64,000 nt of DNA from Tubulanus polymorphus (lineage: Eukaryota; Nemertea; Palaeonemertea; Tubulaniformes; Tubulanidae), in assembly GCF_964204645.1 (NCBI RefSeq), contig NC_134029.1, positions 22,772,450-22,836,449 on the forward strand. Reading direction: 5' to 3'. Shown piece after piece: positions 1 through 20,786 of the stretch. The position numbers and the translations under genes were made by a program. Each line of letters opens with the position of its first letter. Position 1 is the first letter of the stretch. The notes under the pieces were generated by a model. The model worked only from the letters and a program-made list of their open reading frames with translations, was not told the DNA's origin and did no database searches.

Positions 1-229
1 GATTTCCAAGCTGGGGTCCCCCGCAGAAATTCATTTTAAAAATTCTATGAATTCTGACTGCTTCTAGATTCGGTATCCTCTCACTAGTCACTAGTGTACT
101 ACAGTCACGCGTGCAACAAGACGTATCTGTCAGTTTACGGCTGAAGGTCGAAAGTATAATCAATTTTTGCCCCAGTGGTTCCGACACCCCTGTACGAGGA
201 GGAAAGGACTTTTCCATAACGGTGCAAAC

Positions 230-675
230 CTTTCAAATCAAAGTATCCTTGCGCTAAATTGCTGTAAGCCTGAGCATGTTTCCAATGTTTATCACCGTAC
301 ACAATACGTGTTAGCGCTACGCATCGAGTTAACTGACGAATTGCTTCATCATTCTGAAATAAAGCGACAACAATATAAAAATAGTCCAGATCACATTCAT
401 CAAAACTGTCAAGTTTCTTTCTTTTTTTTCTATTTACCTTTTCATTGTTTGTCAACTCTTTAACATCTCTTTCTGCTAATTTCAGTAGTTTTTCTGGTGG
501 TGTCATGTCGATATGCCGCAGGCCGTTTCTCTTCTTCTTCTTTTTAGTCGTTTTAATTTTTTTCTTAGTTTTCGGGGCTCGATTCTCCTCATCGCTGATC
601 TCGTTGTTTTCTGAGTTTTCATTTTCATTTAAATCCTCCTCGATTTCATCTTCTTCTTCCTCAAATTCATCAGAG
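230..675 (-). CDS. TTC23: TTC23/TTC23L-like tetratricopeptide protein, 5' part
   Basis: Two exons can be read on the minus strand: 675-438, then 353-230, separated by an 84-bp GT-AG intron that happens to be open in frame. The joined product runs from an acidic stretch (EEEEDEIEEDL) through a Lys-rich stretch into TPPEKLLKLAERD, then NDEAIRQLTRCVALTRIVYG and HWKHAQAYSNLAQGYFDLKG. The RCVALTRI-YGD-HWK-A-AY-NLAQGY signature is that of TTC23 proteins, TPR proteins linked in vertebrates to the ciliary EvC zone. A GT donor follows LKG at 229, so the rest of the gene lies left of the window. The 5' end is unresolved: there is an acceptor-like site before 675, implying an upstream exon, and the first in-frame ATG is at 506. 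Identity is fairly secure, the start is not. Confidence 0.72.
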
Positions 676-719
676 CTGAAATACACGATTTGATTTGTAG
701 CATTATTATTGGGCACCAC

Positions 720-1588
720 TAACTAACAACAACCATTATCATCAAGTTCAAGTTCATATTCTTCCCGGATAGAATCAAACAAATATCATTACTCACTAAT
801 CACCCCCATATCCTGGGACATCAACTATTGATAAAGCAGGGTCGTCCATCTTCACGGCTTGACAATGGTATCAATAAACTTAACTTTGAATTTGTATTTG
901 TTGAACGTTCTTCGACACTAACACTCGTTTTTGAGAATAATCGCCTAAAATTTGAGTTTTTATTTAGTACCAATAATTATGCAAGTGCCGGCACTTATAC
1001 TAAAGCATACGAAATTACAACCATTATAGCTAAGGAAAAGAGGTAAAAAGAAACAATATTTACCAAGCTGACAAGTCGTAACTAGGAAGTAACTTGTTGG
1101 GGAATTCCACACTTTACTTCCGGGTTCCGGTGCCTTATTAAACCTTGGTGCCCTATTGAACCTTGGAGTGTCAAATGATTACCCCAAGATTGAACTGACT
1201 TTTTACGAGATTCGCCAACTGCATAAGAACATTTGATTTACCGGTCTGCTTTATTCATTTAATTCATTGTTTTAATGTTTAATCTTAGGCCTAACTTTAG
1301 GGATGTCATTGTAAAATCTGTTTTTAACTCCGGTGTCGACATAGAGGGGTTCATTTTTCAGTATCCTGCTGCTGTCTGGTGACAGCTGGTGTAGAACATA
1401 AATAGATCATTATAATTCAATATTGATTCTCTATGTACTAGGGTACAAGTACTGTCTGCTGTGTAAGGTCTCTTGTTCTGGTCTATTGGCATTTATAACA
1501 GTAGGCCTAACGGCTAAAATAAATGGTTTGTGAAATTTTCTTACACCCTTTTTTAACTTGCAGCTTTCGGACTATTCATTGATCAAGA
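720..1588. other. spacer between TTC23-like and MAT2B genes
   Basis: Divergent intergenic region of about 870 bp holding the promoters of both flanking genes. A likely 5'UTR intron acceptor (pyrimidine tract plus CAG) lies at about 1550-1562, just before the MAT2B start. I see no TATA box and no other gene. Confidence 0.5.
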
Positions 1589-2804
1589 ATGGCAACAAAA
1601 AAAGTTCTCATCACTGGAGCGTCAGGACTGCTAGGACGGGCACTATTTGAAGTTTTTTCGGCTTGTCCTCAATGGGAGGTGCTGGGATTAGCATTTCGAC
1701 GAACGAAAGGAAATTTGAGAAAAGTTGATCTCACTGATCGCGATGAAGTATCATCGGTCATAAATAGCTTTAAGGTAATCAACGTTTCTTGAAAACCCGA
1801 GTAAATTTTAAATTCATAAACTGAATTTGAATCTTTATATTTGTAGCCAGACATCGTGATACACAGCGCGGCTGAGCGAAATGTTGATAAGATTGAAAAT
1901 GAGCCCGTCGGAACAAAGGCATTGAACATTACAGCAACTCAAGTTATATGTGAAGAATCCAGTAAGTAAATAGCAACATTGTCATCGCAGAATTTGTTGA
2001 ATTCAGTTAACTCGAATCCATCTGAATCTTTTAGAAAAGATTGGTGCTTGGGTACTGTTTATCAGTTCGGTCTACGTATTCGATGGAAAAAACCCTCCGT
2101 ACAGCATCGACGCTGAATGTAATCCTTTGAATAGTTACGGTTTGTCTAAACGCGAAGGAGAGATAATTACCTTAGGCGTAGATCCAAGTAAGCACTTCTT
2201 TTCATCTCTCAGCTAAACGAAGAATTTGGTTCAATTTTTGCATTAAAGCTAACTTTTTCGTATTTCCAGACAACGGCGTGTTGCGCATACCACTTTTATT
2301 CAATAAAGTCGAGTATTTGGGCGAGAGCTCGTTGACAGTTTTATTTGAAAAAGTGAAGGATACGTCAAAACAATGCGTAATGTCTTCCTATGAGCAGCGT
2401 TTTCCTATACACTGCAAGGATATCGCTATGACTTGTAAACAAATAGTAGAACGCCAGCTTCAGGTATGAGCAGCTCCTTAATTCCTACCTCTGTAAACTA
2501 GTGATTCAGCTCTTCACAAATTTTTCGTTTGAAATCTCTAACATTTCAGAACAAAGATATGTGCGGTTATTTCCACTGGAACGGCAACGAACAAGTGACA
2601 AAATACGATATTGCGATAATGATGGCGGAGATTTTTGGAATTTCAACCGATCACATTCAAGCTAACCCAATTCCTTCCACCAGTGCTTCACGTCCTCATA
2701 AACCCTGTGTAGACTGCAGCCGTTTACAAGCTATGAATATCGGTGTTAGAACTCCGTTAAGGGAAGGTATTAAAGAAGTATTGGAACCTTGGATGGATAA
2801 GTGA
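1589..2804 (+). CDS. MAT2B: methionine adenosyltransferase 2 subunit beta (MAT2B-like)
   Basis: Five coding exons: 1589-1774, 1847-1961, 2035-2187, 2270-2463, 2550-2804, all with GT-AG borders and consistent phase. The product begins MATKKVLITGASGLLGRALF, a Rossmann-fold dinucleotide motif (GASGLLG) of the extended SDR/RmlD family, followed by DIVIHSAAERN, an FISSVYVFDG strand, YGLSKREGE (the YxxxK pair), VLRIPLLFNKVE, and YFHWNGNEQVTKYDIA near the C-terminus. This order matches MAT2B, which binds the MAT2A catalytic subunit and modulates S-adenosylmethionine synthesis in cytosol and nucleus. About 300 residues, slightly shorter than vertebrate MAT2B because the N-terminal extension is missing. 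A candidate AATAAA lies near 3177. The gene looks intact. Confidence 0.9.
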
Positions 2805-3350
2805 TCCCAGTCTTTCCCTTGAGTTTGCTCCGATTTGATGGAACTTTAGATGAGATTTATGTTGAAATGTATCAAATCACTGGTTATTAAGCGTGATGCA
2901 TTCACAATGATGCTTTAAGCATATAAAAATTGATGTTGTGGGACAAGGTCTTGGTTAATGAAAATGTTTGAGCTTAAATCAGTCAAGTTTGAATTGTGGT
3001 CAAATAGCCGTTTAACCAAAAATTTGAGGTAAAGTGTTTCATGAAATTGGACCCTTTATTTGAAATTACAATCTATCCACACTAGTGATCCCTTTTCTGC
3101 TGTTTGTCACGTGCCATGATGCCTACTGCATAATCCATAACAAAAAGTGAAAATGCGCTAATTTTTAATCTATGAAATAAATCTATTTCTTGATATTTCA
3201 ATGACTTAGTTAACTCATTTATTTACATCAATTTAATCATTTCATTCAACTATACACATCCGGATAACTGTACACAAATATTCGATCGGTCCATATATCT
3301 CCGCAGTGAATTGTGTTCTTGTGTCAAGTCGAAGCTCTGTAATCTCCTGA

Positions 3351-6300
3351 TTACTCTTTTACAGATTTAACAATTCCATTACCGAGAATTATAAAGTCAT
3401 TCAATATCGCTTTTTTGTTAGGAACCGACATTTCCTTTTCGACACTCCTTAACAGGTCGATTCTACTGTAATTTGCCTTTTGAATCTGAGAGAAAAAGAG
3501 TAGAGAGGGCTTGTAAAACGTAATGTAAGCTCATGACAAAACACTGCAAATGAATACGGCTTACACTTACTTTAAATGGAGTTGGTTCAAATACATTTGG
3601 CTTCCACAAAACGGCAATTGTGTCGCCACCATATTTATCATAGAAGAACAAGGCGATATCTCCAAATGATTCCTGGAAAATTGATGGAAAACTTGCTTAA
3701 AAATCGATTATGTTGAAAGGTTTTAGAAAGTTCGGAGATTTTAGACTTACTTCAAGAGTCCTGATATAATATTCAACTGGGTCAAAATCTGTGACTGGAA
3801 ACTGAAACTTTTCGGTCCATTCATTTAAAAATTTCGGTAGACGGTACATTTGTGAGTGGTTTTTTGCTTCGAACGATTGAAAACCTCTGGTTAGACTTTG
3901 GGGTTGAAGTTTTATGAGCAGATTGTATTGTTCTAGAGGTGGTCTGAAAATAGCCTGAATGAAAAAAACAACCACTATCAATTCACAACATCCTTGAAAC
4001 TTACTTTTAAACATTAAACACTATTTGAGAGTAGTTTCAACTCTTTTTAACTCAATCACTCCCAAATATATCAAAATATTCTCAAAATCAGAATATTTCA
4101 TTTTAACTAGGGTACTATTTTTGATGTAAAATCGATCTAAACATTGCCGAAAACGACTACAGATGGAGATATCAGGTAGTCTGATCAGAATCAGAACATT
4201 TTCAATCAATACTGACCTTTAAATTGGCAGGTGAAATCATCGCGGTTGTCTGTAGTTGAGACTCGAGTAAATTCAACGATTCTCGTGCGATAACTGTGAG
4301 CAGATTCAGCACAAGAGCAGACGGACAATCCTTCGTCCACAACGACGTGAATTTATCGAACGGAGTCGATAGAAACATCAGCGGTAATTTCGCTCGATTC
4401 TTCGTAAAGGTTGATTGTATCTCGTTATAATCTTCCTCTGAAATAAAACGAAAACAATCGATACGAGCTCGAAATTGTGTTGATTTTCCGTAATGTGCGT
4501 TACTGAATATTTACTTGTAAGTTCTGAGTTGATGTTGATAATCAAAGGGGTCGCATTCCAATCGTGAGTTGAAAGCAAGTATAGGAACCGCAGAAAAACA
4601 GCCAACGGTGAACTGAAAATAGTGAGCAAGATTGTTTAATCCAAGCGCATTTCGTACATTGATTTAGATAAAACTGAACATTGTCCAATACTTACTTCGA
4701 TACTTGAAATGGAGCTGGATCTACGAACAAACTGGCAACTAACAGATCTATAGCTTCATCTGGTATTTTATTCGATAACAACTGTGCATTAATCCATCGT
4801 TTAGCGAAACACGTGGCAGCACCGAAACTACTATATTTCTGTTGTAACCTGTAATAATATATATACATTCTTTGCATTAGCTGAATTATAGTTACAACTT
4901 GGCTTCGAACATGAAAATAATGAATGTTAATTCACTTTACCCGTGCAAGGCACTCGTTAATTTAGGTAATTTCACTATATCAGTTTCTAACTTCAACGAT
5001 TCGTCCGTATCCAGAGTTTTAACCATTCCTTCCGGAGTCGTAACTGTACGAAGCACTGATATCTCCATCACGTAACCGACTATAATCCTGAATACATATC
5101 CATCCTGAAAATAATACAATATCAACCATGAAAAATGCACATTTAAAGAGGTCAGAGGGCGAGAAAAAGGGAAACGAAACAACCTCACCTTTAGAACATC
5201 TACATATTCTGGATTTATGCGCGTTTTTAATGAACATTGTTCATCTAAAAGTTGCCCAATCTTTATGTGAAATGCAGCTTTCATTCTACGAATGGCCTCC
5301 TTGTCGTCTGGCCACTTACCACTACCCTCTAATGTGCACACCACTGGAATACATTACAAGATGCAATATTCACGTTCCATAGGGATAAACTGAAGGGCTG
5401 CCAACCTCCCAAAAGTGCTATCAGTAACAAATTGAACTTTTTTCAGTAACATTTCATAGAGATATGAAAGAAATTGTTCAATCAATCAGTAATTAACAAT
5501 AAACCCTCAGTAACAGTTTTCATTTTTCTGTAAGTATCATAGCAAAACAATATTTCTTGTTATTGTTATAGAATAGTAACAAATACTGAAAATCACGGAC
5601 AGTTGTGTGACAGCTCTGATTATTGTGTAGCAGTCAACAGGAATCTTGCTGTCTGAACAACATACCTTTAAAAGTTGGCATCATCGGGGAATGGGGTCCT
5701 GATTCTTGCACCATTCTCACAGGTGGAAATACCTAAAGACACAGAAGGTAACAACATCGCCATCAAAACAATATACCTGACTAGAAATGATAAATAAACG
5801 AATAATCATCGAAATTGATGTACCTCAGTGAACCTGAAGACCGGTGATGTGCCTTGAATTGAGTTGATCGTTAGGGGCAAGTCTTCTAGCTGTCGAAGTT
5901 GTTTACACAGACTATCATAAACTTTGATCAAGTCAATTGTCTGCTCTTCGCCAGTGCCGTACTTAATCGAATACCTTTCATCCGATGTTGGTTTCAGAAT
6001 ATCATCTAACTGATCACAAATAAACTGGATTTTCTTAGTTTCGAGTCCGACATGCCTGAAAATGGAAATATTACACGTAGGAAAAGACTTGATAACTTTT
6101 TGAACTAATTCTCTTCAGAGAAACTTACAGATGGATGATATATTCAACGATTCTTTTTACCACAGTTCGTCTTTCAGCGATAGTCTTACTCGGCCAAACG
6201 ACCGCCTCACAAATACTGCTGTCTTGAAAGCGACGTAAATCTGACTTTTCGCCCCAAAATGCCCTGAATTCTGCAGCCTGTTCAAACAATAATAAATTAG

Positions 6301-9300
6301 TTATGACGTTAATGCTCTGAGAATTCAGCCATGTGAAATGTATAGATCACCTCATCAGTATCAGCGCCAGGTCCTCGGTCTAACACGCTGTAGCAATGAT
6401 CTTTATCGAGCAGTAACCCGATTGTTAGATCCTTTCTTACTTTGGCACCGATAGGTTTCATAGCTTCATAGAGATCCCACTGAAAAATTTCATATCAATT
6501 TCATAATTGAAAAATTTCTTTAACGAAAGCCAGAAGAAAGGATATTTCTAATGAATTCGTAACTTCACCTCTTTGATGGGCTGTAGCTGACATTGTATGA
6601 GTTTCACTCTGTCTCCTAAAGCCTTTTTCAGCAAGTCAATAATTGCCGGAGTCATCGCTAGTTCCATATCACTGCCATTGTCGAACATTTTACTTTGAAC
6701 ATTGAGTTTGTGTAAATACATCTTCTTTTGGAAATGTGACAATCTACGGAAAATGAGCATTCAAGTTATAAAACAGGTGCAGAATAATCTATACTTGCAA
6801 CTGAATTCACCCGATACTTACTTCACTATGTTGTCGAATTTGTGATAAAATGAGACCGGTTTCATAAACAGCGCATCAAATCCGCCGTTCTGTGTCTGGT
6901 TTGATAAATGCATCACCGACAACTCTGCTTCGTGTTTTACCTAGAAAGAAAGAGTTAAAATCATGCTTAATCTTAACACAGAAAATAACGCAAAAATCTA
7001 TCAGTGCAGTTGTTTTTTATTCGATCAAAAATACCCAAATAGCATCACAGAATACATGCGTGTTCCATTAATGCAGAATATTTTTACTTACTCTGTGAAA
7101 TGTACCGATATTCATGTACGCGCAAATGTTCAAATATCCCGAGTTATCGACGAAAGTAATTCGGAAATGATCGGTAAAATCGTTCAATAACGGACACTGT
7201 TGATCTGATCCATCCGCCAGACTAATCGGATGATTTATCCAATCAGCTTCAGCTGTGACAGTAAAGGATGACAATGAAATTAAAGATTGTTTCATGTCAG
7301 TGGTAGAGCAGGATCCAGTTCCACAGTATAGTGAGTTAAGGTTAACTCTGAGTTAAAATCAGTTAATTTTCAGTGAGTAAACTCAAGAGTCAAATCTTAA
7401 CTCACGAATGTGGAACTGGATCCAGTAGATTACCGCTACATACCGAGTTGTAATAATGTATTGCGCATGATCTGATAACTACTCATTTGCCGATTTAATT
7501 TCCGCTTCTTTAACAGGTAACAAACGTACATCGACATGACGAACCCGCTGAAACTACCCTGTCCCTGAAAATCAAACGAAACCCACCATTGCTATAGCAC
7601 GTTTGTTAAATTCATATAAGGATTGAATATTTTTTCTCAAGTGTAACAAACGAACGCTTACGATATCGAGTTCTCGTTGATGTAACCACACTTTCAATAG
7701 AGCGATTCCGTCTCTGATACCGTGAGAATTATCAACTGCATCTTTTATCAATTCTAGATGATTCATATACAACAGATCGACCAATACAGTTGTATTATAG
7801 TACGGAGTTCTCATCTTGTTACCTACAAATATTCAATAGTCATAAATATTAATGATCAGGATCATCAGGCGGATATTTCATCAACAGGTTTCATTACCTA
7901 CCAGTAGTGGTTTTTAGATCGCGATGTTTTTCGAAAGACACCCTATCAACGCTGAATTTGTTTAATTCAAAAATGGCGGGATCTGCTGAAGCGTGGAGAT
8001 GTATTTTAAATTTTCCACTGGCTAAAATAAAGCAGATTTAAATAATAAAGTATTTTATTTTCATTTAGAATATTCAGTAGTACTAATGTAATAGCTCAGA
8101 TCTTAAGTGAGCGAAAGTCACACTATTTCCTTCATAACTTACAAGCAGTTGTTTTAATGACAAGCATTGGTCTTAAAATGTTTCCAAGATGATATGAAAA
8201 TTTCACGCTTGCGATGCTGTTCTTGTATTTATCACTGGTCAACATGCTGGCAATAATTGACAAATAAAAGGCTCGTTTCCACGAATAGAGTTTATCATAG
8301 AAATCACCTTCATTTACCAAACCCTAAAATGAACAAATCGAATTGGTTTTGACTCTTGTCAGCTATAGAAAAGGGTAAAAATAAATCTATCCCCATATTT
8401 TTTATTCACAGATCAAAATCAGACATCCATGGATTGCGAAAGATGAAATGGCATTTGACTCAATCTTAACAGTGTCAGTAACTCAGTGGGTTAATGCTAA
8501 TGCTGTTGCATTCACTGCTGAGTGGGTTCTCCACTCCTCCTAGTCAGTAACCTGTCTGTGGTTTCGTTTCACAATCGGATATTTTCACAAACCACATTCT
8601 AGTTGGTATAAGCCCATCCGTTTATAAAAAGCTTACCACCAACGATTAGGTAACTAACTCCTCCTGGCTGCTTACAGTGGACGGGCAAGACTTGGACCGT
8701 GGTCCCATTTTGTGGTCAAATTTACAATACAATGATGTTAGTCTTGGGAAACCAAGATCCTAATAACATTTAAACATGACCAGTAAACAAATACCTCAGG
8801 AATTTGAACGACCATGTCGACATGGGTGTGCGGTTTGACAACTGTTCCTGTGAGATAACTTCCTATAACTCGCACTTCGTCTGGAGCTGTAAATCTTATC
8901 ATTTTCACAGCTTTCATATTCGGCGGCTTATGATGTATAGGGATAGCAATTCGGCCGTCATTGATCGAAGAATCATCTAACTGAAATATAAACCAGTAAT
9001 TCAGCATTTAGAATGATTCCCGATGGAATTCCAAGCAGAATCTCAGATTATCTCGTAAGCTTACGTCATACTCTTGTTCCGATGACAAGTTCACCAAAAT
9101 ATCCTTCAGTTCGTGTAAGAATTTATCAATTTTAGCATTTTTTTCTTTCATCATCACTTCCTTTAACAGCTCTTTTATCTGAAACATTGAACGACAACGA
9201 TGAATTATCACAGATTGCTGATTTGTATATTTCTGAGACATCGAAGGCTTCACCCGTACCTGCATTCGAAATAAACTCGAATGAAATAAGTTCTCCGTAT

Positions 9301-9664
9301 CTTTCAGTTGATTCAATTCTTCATTCGTCGGAGGTTTGTAGAGAAATCCCTTTGAAAGTTTCGGAGCTTTTGCGGCTGCGTCAGATGAAGGGATACCTCC
9401 GCCCGATGGTTCCATATCTGTGTCGCTCTAGATGACAGTAATATCGTTCAAATAACTCATTCTCATACATCATAACTTACAATCGATGTGATGAAAAAAT
9501 TAATTAATTCATAATTGCATAAGTGGTAAAAGAATGCTTCTTTGACTTTGAATTTTTATGTATTGTATGTCGCTCATATTGTTGTTGTTGTTGGGAAAAT
9601 CTTAGAAATTAAACGTATGTTTGTTTGAAGAAGTCGATCTTACATTTTTTCTTTTATTGGCCAT
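3351..9664 (-). CDS. NOL6: nucleolar protein 6 / Nrap (SSU processome)
   Basis: Long multi-exon minus-strand gene. Exon 1 (ATG at 9664) encodes MANKRKN and a donor; exon 2 (about 9430-9262) reads SDTDMEPSGGG then PKLSKGFLYKPPTNEEL. Downstream, VRVIGSYLTGT with HVDMVVQIPE is the GS...DxD-type nucleotidyltransferase fold of NOL6/Nrap, regarded in the family as non-catalytic. The C-terminal exons read FFYDKYGGDTIAVLWKPNVF and EPTPFK (ending 3571), then a last exon (about 3484-3351) with AILNDFIILGNGIVKSV, matching the NOL6 carboxyl end. NOL6 is a UTP22/Nrap-family component of the small-subunit processome in pre-18S rRNA maturation. The intervening exons lie throughout 3571-9007 and were not all bounded. 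A fold-back element sits in one intron (7311-7423). No break seen in the exons read. Confidence 0.88.
7311..7423. repeat. fold-back MITE-like element, intronic
   Basis: Terminal inverted repeats GGATCCAGTTCCACA (7311-7325) and its exact complement (7409-7423) flank an AT-rich interior that is itself partly self-complementary (GTGAGTTAAG ... CTTAACTCAC). It lies in a NOL6 intron. It shares its terminal motif with elements at 15601, 34043 and 53226. Confidence 0.75.
8466..8715 (+). repeat. possible tRNA-derived SINE, degenerate
   Basis: GTAACTCAGTGGGTTAATGC resembles a tRNA A box and GGGTTCTCCACTCC, about 45 bp later, a weak B box. The following sequence has no gene in it and sits in a NOL6 intron. 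The B box departs from GGTTCGANNCC, so this is tentative. Confidence 0.3.
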
Positions 9665-9987
9665 GTTTAATTCTATATCATTTCTGCATCTAGAGATAAC
9701 TAAAATTGGTCACTGGCGGGTTCATTTAGTCGGGAAAAACTCAGAAAATACAGCCTAAAAATACACGTGTGGAACAATAATCGCCGGGAGTGCCGCCTGG
9801 CGGATAGTCAAAGTGCAAAGATTGCGCAATACCAATTCAATTCAATACCGGGAACTAGTAGATGGCAGCACAAGCCGGTAGAGTAAAAAGCCTTCCACAT
9901 TTATCAGCTGTCCCTAATGTTTTGTTAATCAAGTTTTGCTTAAAACTTGGCTGTAATTACGTAAAATAAGCACTGTCACATCAAAAA
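9665..9987. promoter_or_regulatory. bidirectional promoter region
   Basis: NOL6 reads leftward from 9664 and the small-protein gene rightward from 9988. The 323 bp between the start codons must contain both promoters. No TATA box is evident. It is less AT-rich than its surroundings around 9770-9900. Confidence 0.45.
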
Positions 9988-10340
9988 ATGGACGTCAATA
10001 CAGCAAGAAAAATGCGGAAATACTCGACCGCACAGATGCTACGATATCCGCTCGTATTTGGAGGAATAATAGCTACTTTTAGTGGGATGTTTTACTACAG
10101 GTAAGATTTAGTTTGGTCTTTTTTGCTTAAAGCCTAAGCGTAAAGTTTCTTATTTATTCACGTTCTCACAGTAATGATGCCTCTCATTTCGATTTCAGAC
10201 GAACATTCTTTGCAGAAGATATTAAACAAGTTCAATCTAAAAACGCTGAAGAACGAGAACGATCGAAAGATTATATGGATAGATTCGCCGCTACTAATCA
10301 GGAGCTGATAGATAGACAGAGAGCGAATAAAAAGAAATAG
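9988..10340 (+). CDS. small single-pass membrane protein, unidentified
   Basis: Two exons, 9988-10100 and 10199-10340, joined at a GT-AG intron, give an 84-residue protein. The N-terminus is basic (ARKMRKYSTAQMLRYP), followed by one hydrophobic segment, PLVFGGIIATFSGMFYY at about residues 21-37, a positive RR flank, and a charged helical tail ending in NKKK. This plan resembles small mitochondrial inner-membrane assembly proteins (SMIM20/MITRAC7-like, PIGBOS-like), but I cannot match it to one family. The initiator context (AAAAAATGG) is good. An AATAAA lies at about 10494. It shares a short divergent promoter with NOL6. Confidence 0.65.
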
Positions 10341-12734
10341 CAATGAACTTTCGTATATTGTTGTGCTAGCGATCGAAGTCCACATTGTGCTCAGTATTTG
10401 GAAAGAAATTTTTTAATAGCTAGTCTTTCCAGTGACTTAGAATTGGGATGTTATAATATAAATGTACATGCATAGGTACTGTGATTTTGTTTAAATAAAA
10501 AAAAAGAAATTGAAAATTCATTGATGTTAATTTTCCATATTTCGTGTTTGAAACTCTAGGATGATTTTTCGGTTGAGGTTCTCAGAAGCATAGATGAGTG
10601 TGATGCTTCTCTGTTTGCCGTGTTCTTGCTTGATCCAATGCGACGGTTGAATGCAACGTTTTTCGGATGAAATCAAATCGATAATAATTCGTTTCAACGA
10701 ATAAGTTATCATTTTATTATCGTTATAATCAACAACAAATAAGTTACAGATTATTATCACATATCTATATAATCTAACTCGCAAATTATAATAATCAAAA
10801 TAGACCTGAACGAATTGATACTTAACAGCAGTTCTTAACGCACTTTTATGCCTTAATCGTTAATCACAAGTATCTACGTCCGATTCGCTTCAGTTTCGCC
10901 GATAGTCTAAATCATCACCCCTTTACCCACAACAGCATGACTTCCATATACTATGGCGCGCACGAGTGTCTCAGAAAAAGTGTTACCGAAGCTAAGATAA
11001 GTTATCCGTTAACCCCAGTGAAGTTTATTACTTGTTGCTTATTCCGTTACTTATTGAGAATTCATCTCCCAATAAGGAACAAGTTACTTGTTATTGGGAG
11101 TTGAATTCTCAATAAGTAAAGACGAAAATCTGAATAAGGAACAAGTTACTTGTTCCTTATTGGGAGATGAATGTAACTATACCTTTAATTAATTTTTTCT
11201 AGGGGGGGGGGGTGTCGTGGGCCTGGATGTTTGCTTGGGAATAAAATGTTAAAATGCAATGATTCGCCACGCATGGCTGAGCACTAGCGTGTTTTCCAAT
11301 GGTCATATAATCAAAAACAAGAAATAAAGGATTGTTCCATTCTGAACATTTATTGATAAATGACCAGCTGCTGTTCGAGATACGACGATAAAATCAACTG
11401 AGACAGATTTATCCTTAATAAAAATTATTGGCCCTCTTACTTAGTCACGCTGCTCGAGAACTTGTGCTCGTGACCTCATTTACCTCACAGAATGTTGACA
11501 CATCAGATTACAGTATTTCTCAAAATCTGTTACTTTCCGAACACTAAAGTCCTTGATTCGTATTAATGGTGTTTTGAAAACCTTCGATTTTACAATTCCC
11601 ACTGGAAAATATCACAAGCAGTGAAATCGGGTGATTTATTGTTTCCAAATCGACGTCTCAACTGGTCATTCAACAATAACGAACACAATGGAGAAATCGT
11701 TATTTCATATGTTTTTTTTTCGAGAATCCATTTTCATGGCCATTCAAAATCACGGTAGCGCTCACCCGAGCACGGCTTATCGCTGCATTTCAACATTTCA
11801 TTCTTGAGCAAACGTCCAGGTCAACTAACCCCCCAAAAAATTAATTACATTACAATTAAAGTTAGTGAATAATTAATTTCAAAACTTAGTAACATATTTT
11901 CTGGGACACCCTGTATATACTGTAAAATTGAAACTAATGAACCAATCAAGGTTTCATATTGTACTTGTCAAAGTTACATATTTTCACAAGTAGAAAATAA
12001 AAATCAAATTTACCCGTCAAAACATTTGACGCGTCAATTCTAATCGTGGATTTCTAAGCTGGATCGCTATATAAACTGCACGCTTACTTGCTTTCTGAAA
12101 TAAGGAAAATGCCGTGTTAACATGACAGTTTGACTTGTTACTGGCAAATATGAAGTTCCTCTAATCCTGTTCATCTACGATAGCGATTTGATGAAACAAA
12201 TATATAAATATTTAGTCTTGATAGTACATGTATATCCGCAATGGGATTTGATGCGCGAACATCATGATGTTTCGACGAGCATATTTCTGTAGAGATTCGA
12301 CGGGTGAATTAAGAACTTTGACGGGTAGAATATGAAACTTTGACGGATAAATTCGATATTTCATTTTGACAGTATATCCATGCCATAAAAAACCTGCGTT
12401 GAGAAAAATTCAATAGTGTCAATATCAATAAAAACTCTAGACTAAAGTCTAGAAAAAGTTGGCTACGTAGAAAAATCTTGATATGCGTAACACAGCGACT
12501 GAAATCCGTTAGCATTATTTACGTCTTTCATTTGAAATAGTATCAATACATTTAATCTTGATTATAACATGTTGTTGAGATCGACTGCTTAAACCAGCGG
12601 CACCTAGAGAATCATGTCGATATCTAGGACCTATCACACTCGTTAGTTAGACCTTGGAGAAGCAGAATCTCCAAGCTTACACTCTCCTTTACACGTAAGA
12701 ACCTCCACGGTCTGTAAGCGTTGACTAGTTTATT
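10341..12734. other. intergenic, no gene seen
   Basis: 3'UTR of the small-protein gene to about 10510, then AT-rich spacer with nested palindromes (11049-11161), a poly-G run near 11202, and the probable 3'UTR of the minus-strand receptor kinase gene. I see no convincing coding exon. Confidence 0.5.
11049..11161. repeat. nested palindromes
   Basis: Arms 11049-11075 and 11091-11117 are complementary with one mismatch (27 bp). Immediately after, 11133-11161 is a 29-bp palindrome with 14-bp perfect arms (AATAAGGAACAAGT). The segment AATAAGGAACAAGTTACTTG occurs twice, at about 11071 and 11133. Confidence 0.7.

Positions 12735-20786
<8,052 letters not shown>

Noticed and set aside
135-719. Single 194-codon TTC23-like exon
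   Set aside because: It contains an in-frame intron (354-437), runs past a GT donor at 229, and its apparent first codon is GTG.
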